A stretch of 64,000 bases of DNA from Rallus limicola. Lineage: Eukaryota > Chordata > Aves > Gruiformes > Rallidae. Location: NCBI GenBank assembly GCA_022605955.1, contig JAKCOZ010000007.1:12095501-12159500 (forward strand), read 5' to 3'. Positions 24,107 to 37,122 of the stretch are shown in pieces. The stretch's first letter is position 1, and each line of letters starts with the position of its first letter. The translations under genes and the position numbers were made by a program. Below the pieces are notes generated by a model. That model saw only the letters and a program-made list of their open reading frames with translations. It had not been told where the DNA came from and did not search any database.

Positions 24107-24494
24107 ATGGTTGCACTCCAGAAAGCCAACTGTATCCTGGAGTGCATCAAAACCAGATTGACCAGCAGGTTGAGGAGGTGATTCTGTCCCTCTGCTCTGC
24201 TCTTGTGAGACCCCACCTGGAGTTCTGCATCCAGCTCTGGGGTTCCCAGTAAAAGAAAGACATGGAGCTATTGGAACAAGTCCAGAGGAGGGACACTAAG
24301 ATGATCAGGGGGCTGGAGCACCTTTGCTATGAGGGCAGGTTGAGAGAATTTATCCTGGAGAAGTCTCCTGAGAGACCTTATGGTGTCCTTCCTGTAGCTA
24401 AAGGGAGTCAACAGAAAAGCTAGAGAAGGACTCTTTATCAGGGTGCGTAATGATAGGACAAGGGGTAATTCACCATTCTGTGATTCTATGATTT
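24107..24494 (+). mobile_element. CR1 LINE copy with internal deletion
   Basis: The copy starts with 'ggttgcactccagaaagccaac' sequence encoding the CR1 ORF2 C-terminal region, including the [14 protein letters not shown] block near 24210-24245. It runs through the 'aagtccagaggagggacactaag' stretch and then jumps after 'gataggacaaggggtaat' straight to an octamer tail, TTCTGTGATTCTATGATT, at about 24475-24492. The end of ORF2 and most of the 3' untranslated region are therefore missing. Stops interrupt all frames. Confidence 0.85.
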
Positions 24495-24580
24495 ATTGGT
24501 TGGACTTAGCAGTGCCAGGTTAACAGTTGGACTTGGTGATCTAAAAGGTCTTTTCCAACCAAAAGAATTCTATGATTCTA
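24495..24580 (+). mobile_element. Second CR1 3' end abutting the first
   Basis: Directly after the octamer tail of the preceding copy, a CR1 3' untranslated region resumes with 'ttggttggacttagcagtgcc', passes 'gttggacttggtgatctaaaaggtcttttccaacc', and ends in a second tail, ATTCTATGATTCTA. This is either two insertions side by side or one element rearranged around its tail. Confidence 0.82.
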
Positions 24581-26386
24581 GCTCTTCTGTTTCTTTGCTA
24601 TCATAGGTCTTTGCTTAATAGTACATCAGTACTACAAGCTTTTTTATGGACAGTCCTACAGATGGTAAGGAAAGTAGAGCTGCATTCCTGTCCGTTAAAA
24701 CCAGAAGAAAAAGGATGTACCCTCCCTTTTCAATAGCTAAGAAAATCTGACTTTGGCCAAAATGTCTGTTTTCTCATTCTAATCACAGAATGTGACAGAA
24801 TAATTCCATTATTCATTGACTTTTATAATATAATTTTGGTTAGGACTAAAGTTTTGAATATAAAACATGTAAAGATGAAAAAATGTCTATACAAATTCCA
24901 CTTAGTAGGCATTATCCTTCAACTGTATAAAGCCCTAGCATTTACAGAGACAAATTCCCAAATTCTTTGTTCCAGACGGTTTCATATATGTAAATCTCTG
25001 ATCTAAGCTCAAGGCTTTAAATGGTTCGTTTGTCTTGCCTCTTAAACAAATATAAGAGACCATGTACAGAGTTTGGATTTTTGTTTGGGTTTTTGTTTGT
25101 TTTTTCCCCCTCAAGCTTCTTTAGCTTTCTGGGGATTTACATTAATTGTTTCACCATCCAGTGTGGAACCAATGAATATAAACACTCTTAATAATGAAAA
25201 AAAAATCTGAAATAATATATTTTCCACATGCACAAACCGTCAAACTTCTCTCAATTTAACAGGAAGATGCCCATGCATCTGGAACCTCAAATCTGTCACA
25301 TGCTTTCTAACTCGTGTCTCCTTTCATTGTCCTTTCCCAATAACCATTTGGACACAGTATAAAACTTTGTCATCCTGTTCGCTCAGCATGTGTGCTACAG
25401 CCTCTATTGCTTTTAAGTTTTTTTCCTCTCAGTCAGACTCTGTCATCTACTGATATTGTTTAAACTACCTGCCAGATTAGGACTCCTTTCTTGGTTGGCT
25501 CCAAGGCTTCATCATAGTTTTGAATACTGGTAACTACTAACAAGGTTATGATCTGTCTATGGTAGAGGATAACACTTTACTGATACTGCAGTCTGAAAAA
25601 TTTCATTATTTCAAAGCAATGCTGAAAAAACCATGATAGTAGTGGTTGTCACTACTACAAATATGATTGATTTGTTAGTAGAACATCTTACAGAAATTTA
25701 AAAGATACTTAAAGTGCATTGTGCATAACAGGAATTGGACGCATGATTCAAAATAGCACTATTGATTTTCCTAACACAAATGGGGAAGTGGCAAACCAGA
25801 TACTCTTTAGCTACATCTCTTCCCACAGCTTCAGAATTTGTCTTGTTTTATGGCCTGGGGAGCAATGATTACTCAGGTCTGTACAAGTGGCACAGCTCCA
25901 CCCCTGTCCTGCCTTGGCTCTGTGAAACCGCACCACTGACTGAGGAACCACTGAGCCAGCCAAGCCAGCCAACTCACTCATTGCAAACCCCAAGCCACTA
26001 CCTGCCCAGGCTGAGGAATTCCTCCATAACATTTCTGCTACTGCCTACTTTGTTCTGTAAACTGAAACAGAACAGTACAATTGCCAAATCACCCAGTCCT
26101 TGGTAATATCCTGTGAGAGAGTTTTATTAAAAATTACTGAAATTGCTAATCATGACTGAGTGAGTTCGAGGGTGACTTACAGACACCACACAAGTTGCCT
26201 CAAACCTCCTCTACTATGTACCTCTGTTTAACCTTACAAAGGATTTGTGCAGCTCAAAGCAGACTTGGAGAAGGACCCCCCTGAGCCAACCACACTAAAA
26301 GCAGGAATGCAGAATAAAACACTTAATATATTTTTTCTGGCCTCAGAGCTTATAATTTATTTTCTAAAGTTAAAAATAAACAAATT

Positions 26387-26456
26387 GGATTTTTTTTTTA
26401 AAGTTAATTTAGATTTTGTGTTATATTTTGAAATAAGCAATAGTCAAATTTGTGCA
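26387..26456. repeat. Diverged direct repeat, copy 1
   Basis: About 70 bases beginning 'ggattttttttt' and containing 'tttagattttgtgttatattttgaaa' and 'aatagtcaaa' are matched with scattered changes by copy 2 at 26693-26759, about 304 bases further right. Both copies have the same orientation. Confidence 0.8.
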
Positions 26457-26692
26457 TTCTCAGTATTTTTGTCACAAGCTGAATTTTCTCCCTTCCTAAA
26501 TTATTTTCTTTTATTTAGAAAACATACCACTCTTGACTTTAAATATGATCTGACTTCAAAACATCATTCAAATCTTCTCTCACTAGTAGGTAATTCAAAA
26601 CTGTACAACTTCTTTTACTTTGAGTGAATATTCTCAAAACATATGCCTTGCCTAATGAAATTACTAAATTACTTGTTTTGAATTCTCCTATT

Positions 26693-26759
26693 GGGATTTT
26701 TTTAAGTTCATTTAGACTTTGGGTCATATGTTGAAAGAAGTAATAGTCAAAACAGTGCA
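26693..26759. repeat. Diverged direct repeat, copy 2
   Basis: This is the partner of 26387-26456. It shares the order T-run, 'catttagactttgggtcatatgttgaaa', 'taatagtcaaa' and 'gtgca'. By eye I estimate about 75 to 80 per cent identity, so it is an old duplication or two copies of an old repeat. Confidence 0.8.
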
Positions 26760-26915
26760 GAAAAATATCTTCTATTTTTATTCAGATGAATAATTGCTCA
26801 GAAATAGCATAGAAAGCATAAAAGCATAGTTTTCTATGTCTCACAGCAGAGAAAACAACATGGAGGAATTAGCCTATCCTTGGTTTTGTTATTATTTATC
26901 ATCCCAGGGTTTGGG

Positions 26916-26943
26916 GTTTTGTTTGTTTGTTTGTTTGTTTGTT
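26916..26943. repeat. (GTTT)n microsatellite
   Basis: About six GTTT units lie in a row and are preceded by a related 'ggtttggggtttt' stretch. Confidence 0.93.
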
Positions 26944-29900
26944 GGGTTATGTTTTTGTTTTGTTTTTCTGGCAATACAGTATCCTAGATCAAATATTGGC
27001 TAATTATAATATAAATGTAAATTCTTTCTCATTTTCTCTCAGATATACACAGTTATTCCTGTGATAAGCCCTCCCTGTTTTTTTCTTTTTTTTTTTTTCC
27101 CATATGTTAGCTACTTTTGGTATAGGGTTTTTGGTCAGGTTTTTTTTGTGCTATCTTTCTCAGTGTTCTGTTTTCAACAAACTGCCATACAGAAGAGCCC
27201 TTGTGAATAATTCCTCCATTTCTTCTGCTCAGAAATGATCTGTGAAAAAAAAAATCAACATTTTAGAAGTGTTATTTGCATTTGTTCAACACAGAGTAAT
27301 TTTAAAAAAAAAAGGAAGCCAATTTCATTCTTTTCTGTCCTGTGTAGAAAAAGAATAATTCTCTCTTACAGAAATGCAAAGGTTTCAAACCATATTTGCA
27401 TTTCTTTAAAGCAAGTGGGTCCTTGAAACTGTGTTAGGATTTTGGGCTGAATGTGCAGTGCAGCAACCTACACTGTCCTTGACACTGGTTCCAGATTAGA
27501 GAATTTATTGGTATGTGTTTTGACTCACTTTTCTATCTTGCATGTTTGTGTTTTCTTCTCACACTGAGTTTTGGATCTGTCCTGACATCATATTGTGCTA
27601 TGAAAGTTTGGAGAAGTGACATCCTAGAGTATAGAGTAGCTTTACATCTCAGAGAATGACCTAGCCATGGGGTTCTCTGCTCTTCTGCAATTAAATTGTC
27701 CCTTTTTCTTCCCTAGAAAGTCTACCTTAGACTTAAGAAAACTCCTGTGCAGTAATCTTTGTTAATAATTCTGGTTTTGTCAAAGTGGTGGTTTCTCACA
27801 AAACGTGTAATTAAAAAATTTTGAGCAGAGGTAGTCAGCAGTTACATGATATTGCCATTTTCCCACTCTTGAGGGGAATATCTTCCTTTTCTGTACACGT
27901 TAGAGTTCATAGTATATCACTGACTCCATGAAACATTGATATTAATATTAAAGTCTTGAAGGGTCCATGACTTAGCTTTAGCTTCACCATTAGAACCAAT
28001 AATTTTTCTTTCAACACTGAGGCAGCAAAAGGTTGTGAGTCTGTACCAACTGGGATCCTGTGAATTCTTTCCTGAACAGTTTAGAGTTAATATATTTTCA
28101 ACTTAGGTGCCCAATTCTGTTTTTGTAGCTTTTACCATGAAATCAGAAGCTAAATCTTCACTCATATGAATACATATCAAAATCCTTCAGTATTTTGCTT
28201 TTGTTTATGAAATAGTTGTTTATTATGTGAGTGAAGTGCAGTTAGTCCTTGGAGAGAGGTAATGATTTTAATACAACACGTTTGGGAGCAAAAGCTTTTT
28301 CTTTTTTCTTTTCATTTCTTCTTCTCTGCACAGCTAATTTTTAATTATATTTTTCTTAAGACATTAATTGTATTTTTCTCGTTTTTGGGGATATATGAAA
28401 ATAAGCATAAGCATTCCTTTGGTTTTGTCTAGAAATCAATATGATCTTGAAATGTTATTCACTTCATTTTCTGCTGCCACTTATATAATTGTATTTCAGC
28501 ACTCTTTTAAAGAAAAAGTACAACTGAAGAAACATTGGCCAGCTGTATAATATATTCTGAGCACAATTTTCCCGTTGCAAATAATTGTAAAAATATTCAA
28601 TAGCTTTAATTGCTACTGAAAATGATGCAACAATTTCTCTCTGCAGAATTCAGGCAGGGCCAGCCACCATTTTCAGATCTCTTCTTCTATTTAGACAATT
28701 GCACTCCCAGTGAGCACTCACATCTGTGTTTAACATGCAAGGCCAAGCCAACAAAGCACTATGCAAATGCCAAGTGCTGTTCCTGTGTCCACTCAGTTTC
28801 CTTTTTTGTTTAATTTACTCAGTCATTCAATTTTGCCTTCAGGGCTCTATTGACTAATCTGAAATACAGGCAAAATTCTAGAGAACACTACCCATTGGTG
28901 GCGGCCTGCTTTGATATGCAATGAATAATGATTAGACTACCTTACATTAGAGCAACCAGAATAACTCCCTATGAAAGAATTTAATCCTTCACTCCTTCAC
29001 CACTGGAAACTTAAGGATGAAGGGGCAATCTCTAACAAAGAGAAGATACCATATCATGGTTGTATGGAAGGGGGAGGGAAGAAGAGCAGGTACCTGGCCA
29101 GCAGTTGCAGGGCAGCCCACCCAGAAGCCCATCCAAATTACTCTCAGTTCATAATCAAAGGGGAGGAAGATTTAATTAAGGAAGATCAAATATCTTTCTC
29201 ACCTGTTCTCTGGTCATCTAAAATCTTTGTAATGGCTGATCCTTCACTGAGAATCTGAGAACCAAGCTTGGATTTAATACTAATACCACTTTTACTCACA
29301 ATGTGTTTTTCTTGTGTGAGCACAATACACAATATTTTTCCTATTAATAGAAAAAAATATGGACATTCTAGCAAAGCACCAATGCCTATCACCATGTATT
29401 ATCCTTCTACCAATGTTACTCCTTCCTTCAAAGCAAATTTGGGGGGTCCAGTGGATAAATACCCTTCTTACTGTTTTCCCACATTCAAGCTTTCTAACAT
29501 TTGATTTCTTTTCAGGGTTAGAAATGGCAGTCTTATATCCACACAAAATCTTAGACTTTTGGAAAGTCTAGGAATCTTAGGATTAACTTCTTTTTCTTTT
29601 TTTTTTTTGGTGTCACCTAGATCTCTAAGAATATTATCCTAAATTGTTTTATTGTTCTATTTTAGTAGTGTAAATTGTTATTCACCGATATTTTGTCTGA
29701 ATTTCTAAATATTCCCTGAAAAGCCATGTTCTTGTACTTCTTTTTCCCCCTATTTGAAGTTTAACTTAAACCAGAAACTTCTATTTCTGTTGTTCTTTTA
29801 TTTCTCTGGTTCTTCAGAAGGAATCCATAAGATATAAATGGTATTGAAGCAAAATACCATAGAACAGAACTATTTCTTCACCAACCTGGGAACAAAGATA

Positions 29901-32624
29901 AAAGATATTATTAACAGATAACTGCTTTTTATATCAAAATAAAGATGCCAAGAAAATCATCTAGCAAGGTGACATTAGAAAAGGCATAAATTATAATTAT
30001 ACAACAAAAGAGGCACTATATTTCTGACAGTGTTGTAGTTAGTGGGAAAGTATCACTGATTTGTTTAGGCTTTAGTTACATACGAAAAAGTCATTCTGAA
30101 TCATTGAATTGAATTACATTCTTACCACTATATTTTCACTGCTACCTTTGCCACATTCAGTTGCTTTTCAGGACACTGCAAATGACAATGTGCTTACAAA
30201 ACAACTTAGAACAACAGTGCAGCTGAATGGCTGGGCAGCCCTCCCACTCAGGTAATGTAAATATCTGGCCGAGTTGTCATTGAATGGAAGGAATTTTTAG
30301 ACATACTTTCTGTCAGCATAGCTAAGATAACATGACTGCTGGTTTCCTGCAGATTCAAGGCAAATTTCTGAAGCAAGATCAGAGGCCAGGAACCATGACA
30401 CATCCATCTTTCACAGTTCCACCTAAGGTGGTACTCCTTATACATCATCTGGGCAGCTCCTACTGTCATGTCTGATTTGTACCAGGAGAGGATTCAGAAG
30501 CCTGAGTTACAGATGAGAGCATTTCTGTCAAAACCACGAAATGGTAAGATAATGTCTATTCCAAAGACATGTGTCTAAATTCACTGTGCTTCTCCACAGA
30601 ACTTAGGACATTTGAGCATAACGTTAAAATAATCCAAACACACACACACAAAAAATGGGAGATGCTTGACAGAGTGAAACAAAGGATATTATGGCACAAT
30701 ATATCAAATGATTGTCATCGGGCTGTTTCCATCTCAGTCTATCTCACTCTACTGTTGTACAGAATAGTAGAATTTGCCAAAAATGAAAGACTGTCATGAA
30801 GTAACTTGCAGCAGATCTCACTGCCAACCTGAAAAGAAATCAAAATCCAGTATCTATACTATACTTTTCTAGCACATAAGCTGGGTGAATTAATAGATCA
30901 AAGACTGATAAAGTGTACAACTAAGGAAACTATATGGCCTTACATCAAGCAGCTCAGACTATTCTTGGGTGTTGCATTACATTCTGAATAATTCTCACAC
31001 TAGTGTAGAAAAATGGGTAATTTGAAGCCAACTCAGTATATGGGAGGGAGAGGAATGATGAAAGACAAAGCTTGGAGAAAGGTTTATTATGCTGTCTTTC
31101 TGTTTCTGTTCAGCAAGAACACACAAAAATTCCTTAAGAAAAAGAAAGGCTTCAGTTAATGAGACAGCTGATACTAGATTTCCTACTCAGATACATTAGA
31201 GTGGGACTGGTGGTTCATTATAACTATTCATTGTTGATTAAAAACAGCAAAATCAGCAGGAGTTACAGCCACTGTATAATACAGAGGACTCGGACATTAA
31301 CCTACCGTGCCACTTCTCCACCTGGGGTGGCATTCATCTCACCCAACATTAGCTACCTAAAAATGAGCTGCTTAATCTGTGCTAGTGATGTGGGGTCCTT
31401 CAACGGAGATAAATGATCTCATCAGTGTGATTCCTCTCATCTCTAGCTAGGCATTCACAGTGCGTAAGACTAATTGTCCTTTGGAGATACCTCACTTCCT
31501 GTGTATTTATCTACATGAACGTGATAGACCAGGTGCCTACATGTTAGATGGATGAAGTTGGATACGACAAAATTCATGCTTATGAATTTTATAATAATGG
31601 CATGTCTTCACTGCACAGTACAAATCCATGAAGGCAAAAGTATCGACTATCTTACTAAGAGGCATCTCGGGAACTAAAGCAGGGAAATTTTTGAAGAATA
31701 ATTTAGCCTGAGAAGAAGACTGATTTGCTCCAGAAAAGGAGATAAGCAGCTGTTGATAAAAAAATCCTCTCCATACTCTCTGAAAGTCACAACAGTTATA
31801 AAAGAACAGGATAAGTACCTACTACTTGGGAGGTTTAATATCCTCAAAAGATCTTCTGTATGAAAGTTAGCACATAAAAACAATACAGAATACTTGATTT
31901 GCTAAAGAAGGTCACCTTATTACTCTTCTTTCATCTCCGCACTTCAAAAAATAGGTGGTCCTCATTTTTAGAACAGTATCCTATTCCTGTGACACAGGAA
32001 CTGTCATTTTTCATTTTCTTAATGCTTACAATTTACCTTCTACCATAATAATTTACAGATTGTAATTAAAATTCAGTTTAGAAGGTATCCAGTTTGAGAA
32101 AATTTGTGATGCCTGCTTTGCCCTGTTGCAATACTAAAATTTGATTTTTTTTTTCCCTCCAACAATTCCGGATTTAACTGTTTCTCTGCAAATGATGTCT
32201 CCTCTGTGTATTATATGCACACCTGAACCTGGGGCACTGTGCTCTCTCTTATTGTTTTCAGACTGTATTCTCTTTCCCTTAAAACATAAATCAATAGATT
32301 ACTTTTAAAGGAAACTGTTTAAACTGATGCTGATAATAGATAATAAGAATCTCACAATAATGTAGGAATATATCACATAAATCCAATACAATAAGGAAGC
32401 TGTGGATACCACTTATTCTGCTCAATAAGAGAAAGAAAACATATTCCATAAAATCATATGTAGTTTCTTTTAAAGCAGTTAAGAAAATTTCATATAATTA
32501 ATTGTAATCAAATGTTGGCCACACACAGCAATGTTAAAATGGATGATTATTACAAGCACTTTAAGAAATATATAACTTCAATCAAATTATATGTCAGTGT
32601 GACATAAGCAGAAAAATCATATTC

Positions 32625-32800
32625 AGAGCACTGGAAAAGGCTGCCCAGGGGGGTTGTAGAGTCTCCTCCTCTGGAGATATTCAAGATCCATCTGGAGGCC
32701 TATCTGTGCAACCTGTCCTAGGGAACCTGATTTGGCAGAGGGGTTGGACTAGATCATCTCTTGAGGTCCCTTCCAACCCCTACAATTCTTTGATTCTCTG
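32625..32800 (+). mobile_element. CR1 LINE 3'-end fragment
   Basis: The fragment starts in the ORF2 end phrase 'ggaaaaggctgcccaggggggttgtagagtctcc' and continues with 'ctggagatattcaagatcc'. It reaches 'gggttggactagatcatctcttgaggtcccttccaacccct' and closes with a decayed octamer tail, ATTCTTTGATTCTCTG. Its wording differs from the other CR1 copies, which marks another subfamily. Confidence 0.9.
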
Positions 32801-35724
32801 AAAATCTTTGTAGTATTTTTTAGCACTATTGTTTAAAGAAATCTTTAAAATTGTCTTGTAATTGAAAGTTCAGTAAAAAGGCTCTCTTCTTCTCCATTTG
32901 CCTATTTTGTGGTGTGTTAACAGTTCTTATATGCTCAGATGTAGCAGAGATTAAAATTAAGCTGGAATTTTATGAGTAGTATTTTATCCAAAAATGCAAC
33001 ACTACAAAGGAATTTATATCTCACTTCCCCCCCCCCCCTCCCTTTTTTTTAGTGCATTACATAGTCTTTTCATTAAGATCTTGTAGTTTTGGCTTTCTCT
33101 TGAAATACCATTGCACTTGTTCATATTTCTAGAAAACAGATGGTGTATTTTTAAAAATGTGAAGAGTGATTTGGACAATAGAGTGGTTTTTAAGTAATCT
33201 TACAATTTAGTTTTTATCTCTGTGACATTCCTGAGGCTACTTTCAACAACCAGCTACGTTCAGAGGTCAATCATCTTTATGGAAACATTTATTCCAATGA
33301 ATTAACTTAAAAGGTAGCTCTGGTAGAATTAAGGTCATGGTAAGGTTTTTTTACTTTGTCTGTACACTTTTGATGAACAAAGGTGGAAAACAGGCATGTT
33401 TTACAAAACGTTTCTGCACAGACAAACTGTGGTAAGACAAATACATACTCACTGTATGACCAGTTCTTCAGCTGGCATGACTCTGGGGCAGTTTCAGACC
33501 TAAGATTTGTAAATCATTAATTACTCTCATCTGCATGTTATTAAATATCACAGTTGCTAGTATTTTTCATGGTAAAAACATGTACAAATTTGGAAAGGAG
33601 AGGAGATTTTTTAATTAATCTTATTGGCAATATCTAAAAGGTCTTAAAAAAATTGATTTAACTCTTGGAACATGCTCTTTTAGCAAACTTGGAAAAAGTG
33701 TTTCCTACCTGTCCTAAATGCATCATGAGAAATAATAGGAGATATGCCTGGAAAATTGAGCTGCTGCTGTCGCTGTCCTTAATGCCACAACAGTTTTTAT
33801 GTCAGTCATGGCTCAGGGTTAGGCACTGCTGAATTAGAACACACAGTTTTAAGCTTTGAAAGAACACCTTATTTTAGGACAGTGCTTAAATTTATGGACT
33901 TTTCTATCAAGTCTTTCCTAGCTGAACTGAAGAAAATTAGAATTACATGAAAAAGATATTCACTTCAACAGCTGTTTGTATTACAATTGACATTTACTTC
34001 CTCGTTTTCTGATCTAAACCTATGTAATTCAGACCATCAATGATTCTGAGGAACTAATGCTGTCTAATGGATTTTTTTAGAGCAGAAACTCTGAATGCAT
34101 CTTACAAATATTAATAAAGAAAAACATTTACAGGTGGTAAGTTTTTTACTTGATGTAGAACATGCAGCGTTCAGCACTTTAATGAACTTCAATGGTTGGC
34201 TGAAAATCTGTGAATAATTGAAAAATTAAATGTCTAAAATTATTCTCTTCTGAGAGGACTTTTCCACTAAAGCTTTTTGACAGAGTAGCAGAAGTGTAGC
34301 TCTTCATTTGTTGTTGTGTATACACCCACAGTATTCACAAATTGAAATAAAATTCTCTTACAGAAATGCATTGCTTGTTATGAGGTAATGTACTAGGTGT
34401 AATTACCATCACAGGAGCTTTGTTCAGAGCATTATAATTTTTTTTAATGTTATCTTGTTAATCATTTAAGCAGACAGCTAAAATACATATTTACATAACC
34501 ATCAATATTTAATTAAGAAAAAGATTTTTCTATCTCTAGTTTGGCATAGCTTGAAAACGAGACAGCATTTAGGAAGATGTTTTGCTCTCCTTCTTGACAA
34601 CTCACTCTAGTCCACAAATGGCTGTTTTCTTGTTTTGCAGAATGTCACACTCTCCCTTTTTCCTATGAAAGTCAAATTATATATGTGTATTTATTTTTTG
34701 CATTAGTGAAATAACTTTATGACATCCAGACATACACCTCTGGCTTCAAGTCCCCAAATACTTAATTTCTCAAAGATTATACATGCAGGACAGGGAAGTT
34801 GAGGAGCAGAATTAACAGCAATAATCAGAGTCAAAAATTTACTTTCATGGACATATTCCTGTAACAGAAATAAAAATCAGGTCACATAGATACACAGAAT
34901 CTGGCAGGGATTATGTGGAAATTTCCTGTTCTTGACCATTTAATGAGTTCAGTTTTTTTCTCTGGTTTTCTGAATATTCCACTTTACCCTTAGAGATAAG
35001 GGATTATGTCTTTTTGCATCATTCCTGGAAATACCATTTGTTATTTTTATCTATGGATTTATTAATAGACCCAGACACAAATTTGGAAGCCTTTCACACT
35101 TTGAAATTTCACCTCTGTTCTTCATTTCAGTCTGTCACCCAGTGAATTCATCAGTGTCATTTATGTCTTGTAGTCATGAATTTTTATCGAAGCCTCAGGC
35201 ACTGCCATAGTGAGTCCAATTGAAATATGTTCAACATATTTTGAAAAGTTGACTATGCTGCAGTTAAAAGTGTGAATTACCCTGACTGACCTGAAGCTTT
35301 TAATAATTTATGCTTTAAAAGGGCTTGTTGATGTACTTAATAGAGTTTGACGCTAATGTATTTGATAAAAAATCATTCTGAGGATAAGGTTTAAGTTGTC
35401 AAAGTTACATCTGATTCTAGGTATATAAATTAAATGGAAGTGGCTAAATACTTGGGTCAGCCAGGAACTCACAGCTCTGAACCGCATCTATTCCTCACCT
35501 GTGATTATCAGGTCAAACCATGCAAATGCAGCCCCATAAACTTAGACTAACTATTAAATAAAACAACAGCAGCGACAAAACAGAAACCTACGTTTCAAAA
35601 TATGGGATGGAACTCAGACTTGGAACTTGCTTAGAATTTGCTGGTTGTTAAGTTTTATCCTGCATTATTTAGCATTGAGATGAATAATGCACAATGAGGT
35701 GAACAGACAGGGTGATCAATAATC
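32801..35724. other. AT-rich intergenic stretch, no gene seen
   Basis: There is no open frame worth reporting and no gene. A 12-base C run at 33027-33038 is followed by a T run. The remainder reads as AT-rich single-copy DNA. Confidence 0.55.
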
Positions 35725-35815
35725 TCTTCTAGGCTGCCCTTCCCATGACAGGTTGGACCTGATGATCTTTTGGGGTCCCTTCCCATCTAGACTGACTGTC
35801 CTATGATTCCATGAA
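35725..35815 (+). mobile_element. Short CR1 3'-end fragment
   Basis: The segment 'ggctgcccttcccatgacaggttggacctgatgatctttt' followed by 'ggggtcccttcc' and the tail TGATTCCATGAAT matches the final 3' untranslated bases of a CR1 LINE. Only about 90 bases remain. Confidence 0.75.
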
Positions 35816-36059
35816 TAATAGACTACTAGACTTCTGGAAACTCCAGCCACACTCCTGATGGACTCCACACCATCTGCTGTGCAATAGTACATAACTGGGG
35901 GCTAAAAACATGGTATTATGAATATTATCTGTATAGTCACCTTAGGGGATCAAAGACTAGTGAACAATTTTGCTACTAAAGTGTCCTAATCTTTTTTTCT
36001 TTAATACAGAGTTGTCTGAACAGGAACAAGCATATATGCAGCTGCCTCAGTTAGTTACT

Positions 36060-36560
36060 TTAAAAAGATATCTCTCTCTCCACAGGCTGCAAGTGCTGGC
36101 AGAGGCTTGCTCCAACGTGGGTCACAGTGTCTCCTGAATGTCTCCACCTGCTCCAGTGTGAGACCTCTCCATGGGCTGCAGGTGGGGTCTTGTCCTTTTC
36201 CATAGCCTGTGGGGGGACACCAGCTCCACCATGGGTTTCTCTCCAGCACCTAGGGTATCTCATTAACTGACCTTGGTGTCTGCATAGTTTCTTACATCTT
36301 GTCACTCCCTTCTGTGGTGCCAAAGAGTGTCTGCTTGTGGTTTTTTCTTCTCCTAAATGTGATTCCCTGAGGCACTGTGACCATCACTGTTGGGCTTGAC
36401 CTTGGTCAATGACTCTGGCCTTGAGCTGGCTGATGTTTGCTCTGTTGGGTCTGCAGAGAGCTTCTAGCTGTTTCTTGCAGAAGCCACTCATGCAGCACCC
36501 CAAACACCTCCCCCCCAACCCAACCTCCACTAGAACCCAGCCACGCAAAACTACAGCATG
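36060..36560 (-). mobile_element. Old LTR copy, same family as 41.7-42.8 kb
   Basis: On the plus strand this stretch shares, in the same order, several phrases with the LTR at 41.7-42.77 kb: repeated 'ctgctccag.gtg.g' and 'ccatgggctgcaggt' units, an '..agcacct..' block, a '..gacctTGGTGTCTGCA..' region, 'gaggcactgtgaccatcactg.tgggct', 'cttgcagaagccactc', and 'cccagccacgcaaaac' at the end. By comparison with that copy its retroviral sense is the minus strand, and the left-hand third (U5 side) is missing. It is much more diverged and so older. The frames of 60-87 codons on the minus strand are not genes. Confidence 0.75.
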
Positions 36561-37094
36561 ATAATGCTTTTACCAAGGCTACATATAATGGCATAACTTT
36601 TGAAGTCACATCCTAAAGAGTATGCATAGCAACATACCCTCTCCAGAAGCAGATCCTTAGTCAGGTGGATTGGGACCTGCACTTAAACAATGAAGTTTGT
36701 CAATCGGTCCCCTGTGAGCTTCAGGGACCAGCACTGTGATCCTTAGACGCAGTTCTCCTTATTTGTGTGCTTTTTATTCAAGCCTGAAATGTGCCAAACA
36801 GTGCAAAGTCTGTTCTACCTCCCACACCATCAGGGTTCTTATGCCATGTACCCGAAGTGTGTCCGCATGGCGGGTGCTGCAGAGGTGAGGCTGTGCACCG
36901 GAGCATGCAGGACTGCGGGGACCGCTGGCATGGCAGATGGACTTCAGTCAATGTTCTCCAAACTGCAAACTGGAAGGTATCTCTTGAGTGAACCCTGACC
37001 AGGCTTTGTTGGGGATTTTTTGTTAGTTTTGGTAGGAACTGTCACTTTGTATCCAAAGACAGCCTGGGAGTGAACTAATGCTCAGTTTTAGAAT

Positions 37095-37122
37095 TTCACT
37101 CTAATTTCAGAATTAGAGTGAA
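37095..37122. repeat. Perfect 12-bp hairpin
   Basis: The arms TTCACTCTAATT (37095-37106) and AATTAGAGTGAA (37111-37122) are exact reverse complements around a TCAG loop. The right arm's AGTGAACTAAT also occurs at 37069-37079, 48 bases upstream in direct orientation, so the structure combines an inverted and a direct copy of one short sequence. Confidence 0.92.

Larger units (their letters stand above)
24581..32624. other. AT-rich intergenic stretch, no gene seen
   Basis: No convincing coding exon is present. The longest frame, 126 codons at 26247-26627, is an AT-rich, phenylalanine- and leucine-rich translation with no recognisable domain and overlaps a duplicated DNA segment. Other contents are a diverged direct duplication (26387-26456 and 26693-26759), a (GTTT)n microsatellite at 26916-26943, and numerous T runs. 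At 30486-30543 a weak exon-like segment with AG and GTAAG borders occurs, but nothing links it to a gene. Confidence 0.5.

Noticed and set aside
26247..26627. 126-codon frame
   Set aside because: It is AT-rich with F/L/K/N bias, overlaps one copy of a DNA duplication, and has no domain or splice context.
30486..30543. Segment bordered by AG and GTAAG with one open frame
   Set aside because: The acceptor tract is weak, the segment is only 58 bases, and no neighbouring exon or gene supports it. Such pairs are expected by chance in 56 kb.
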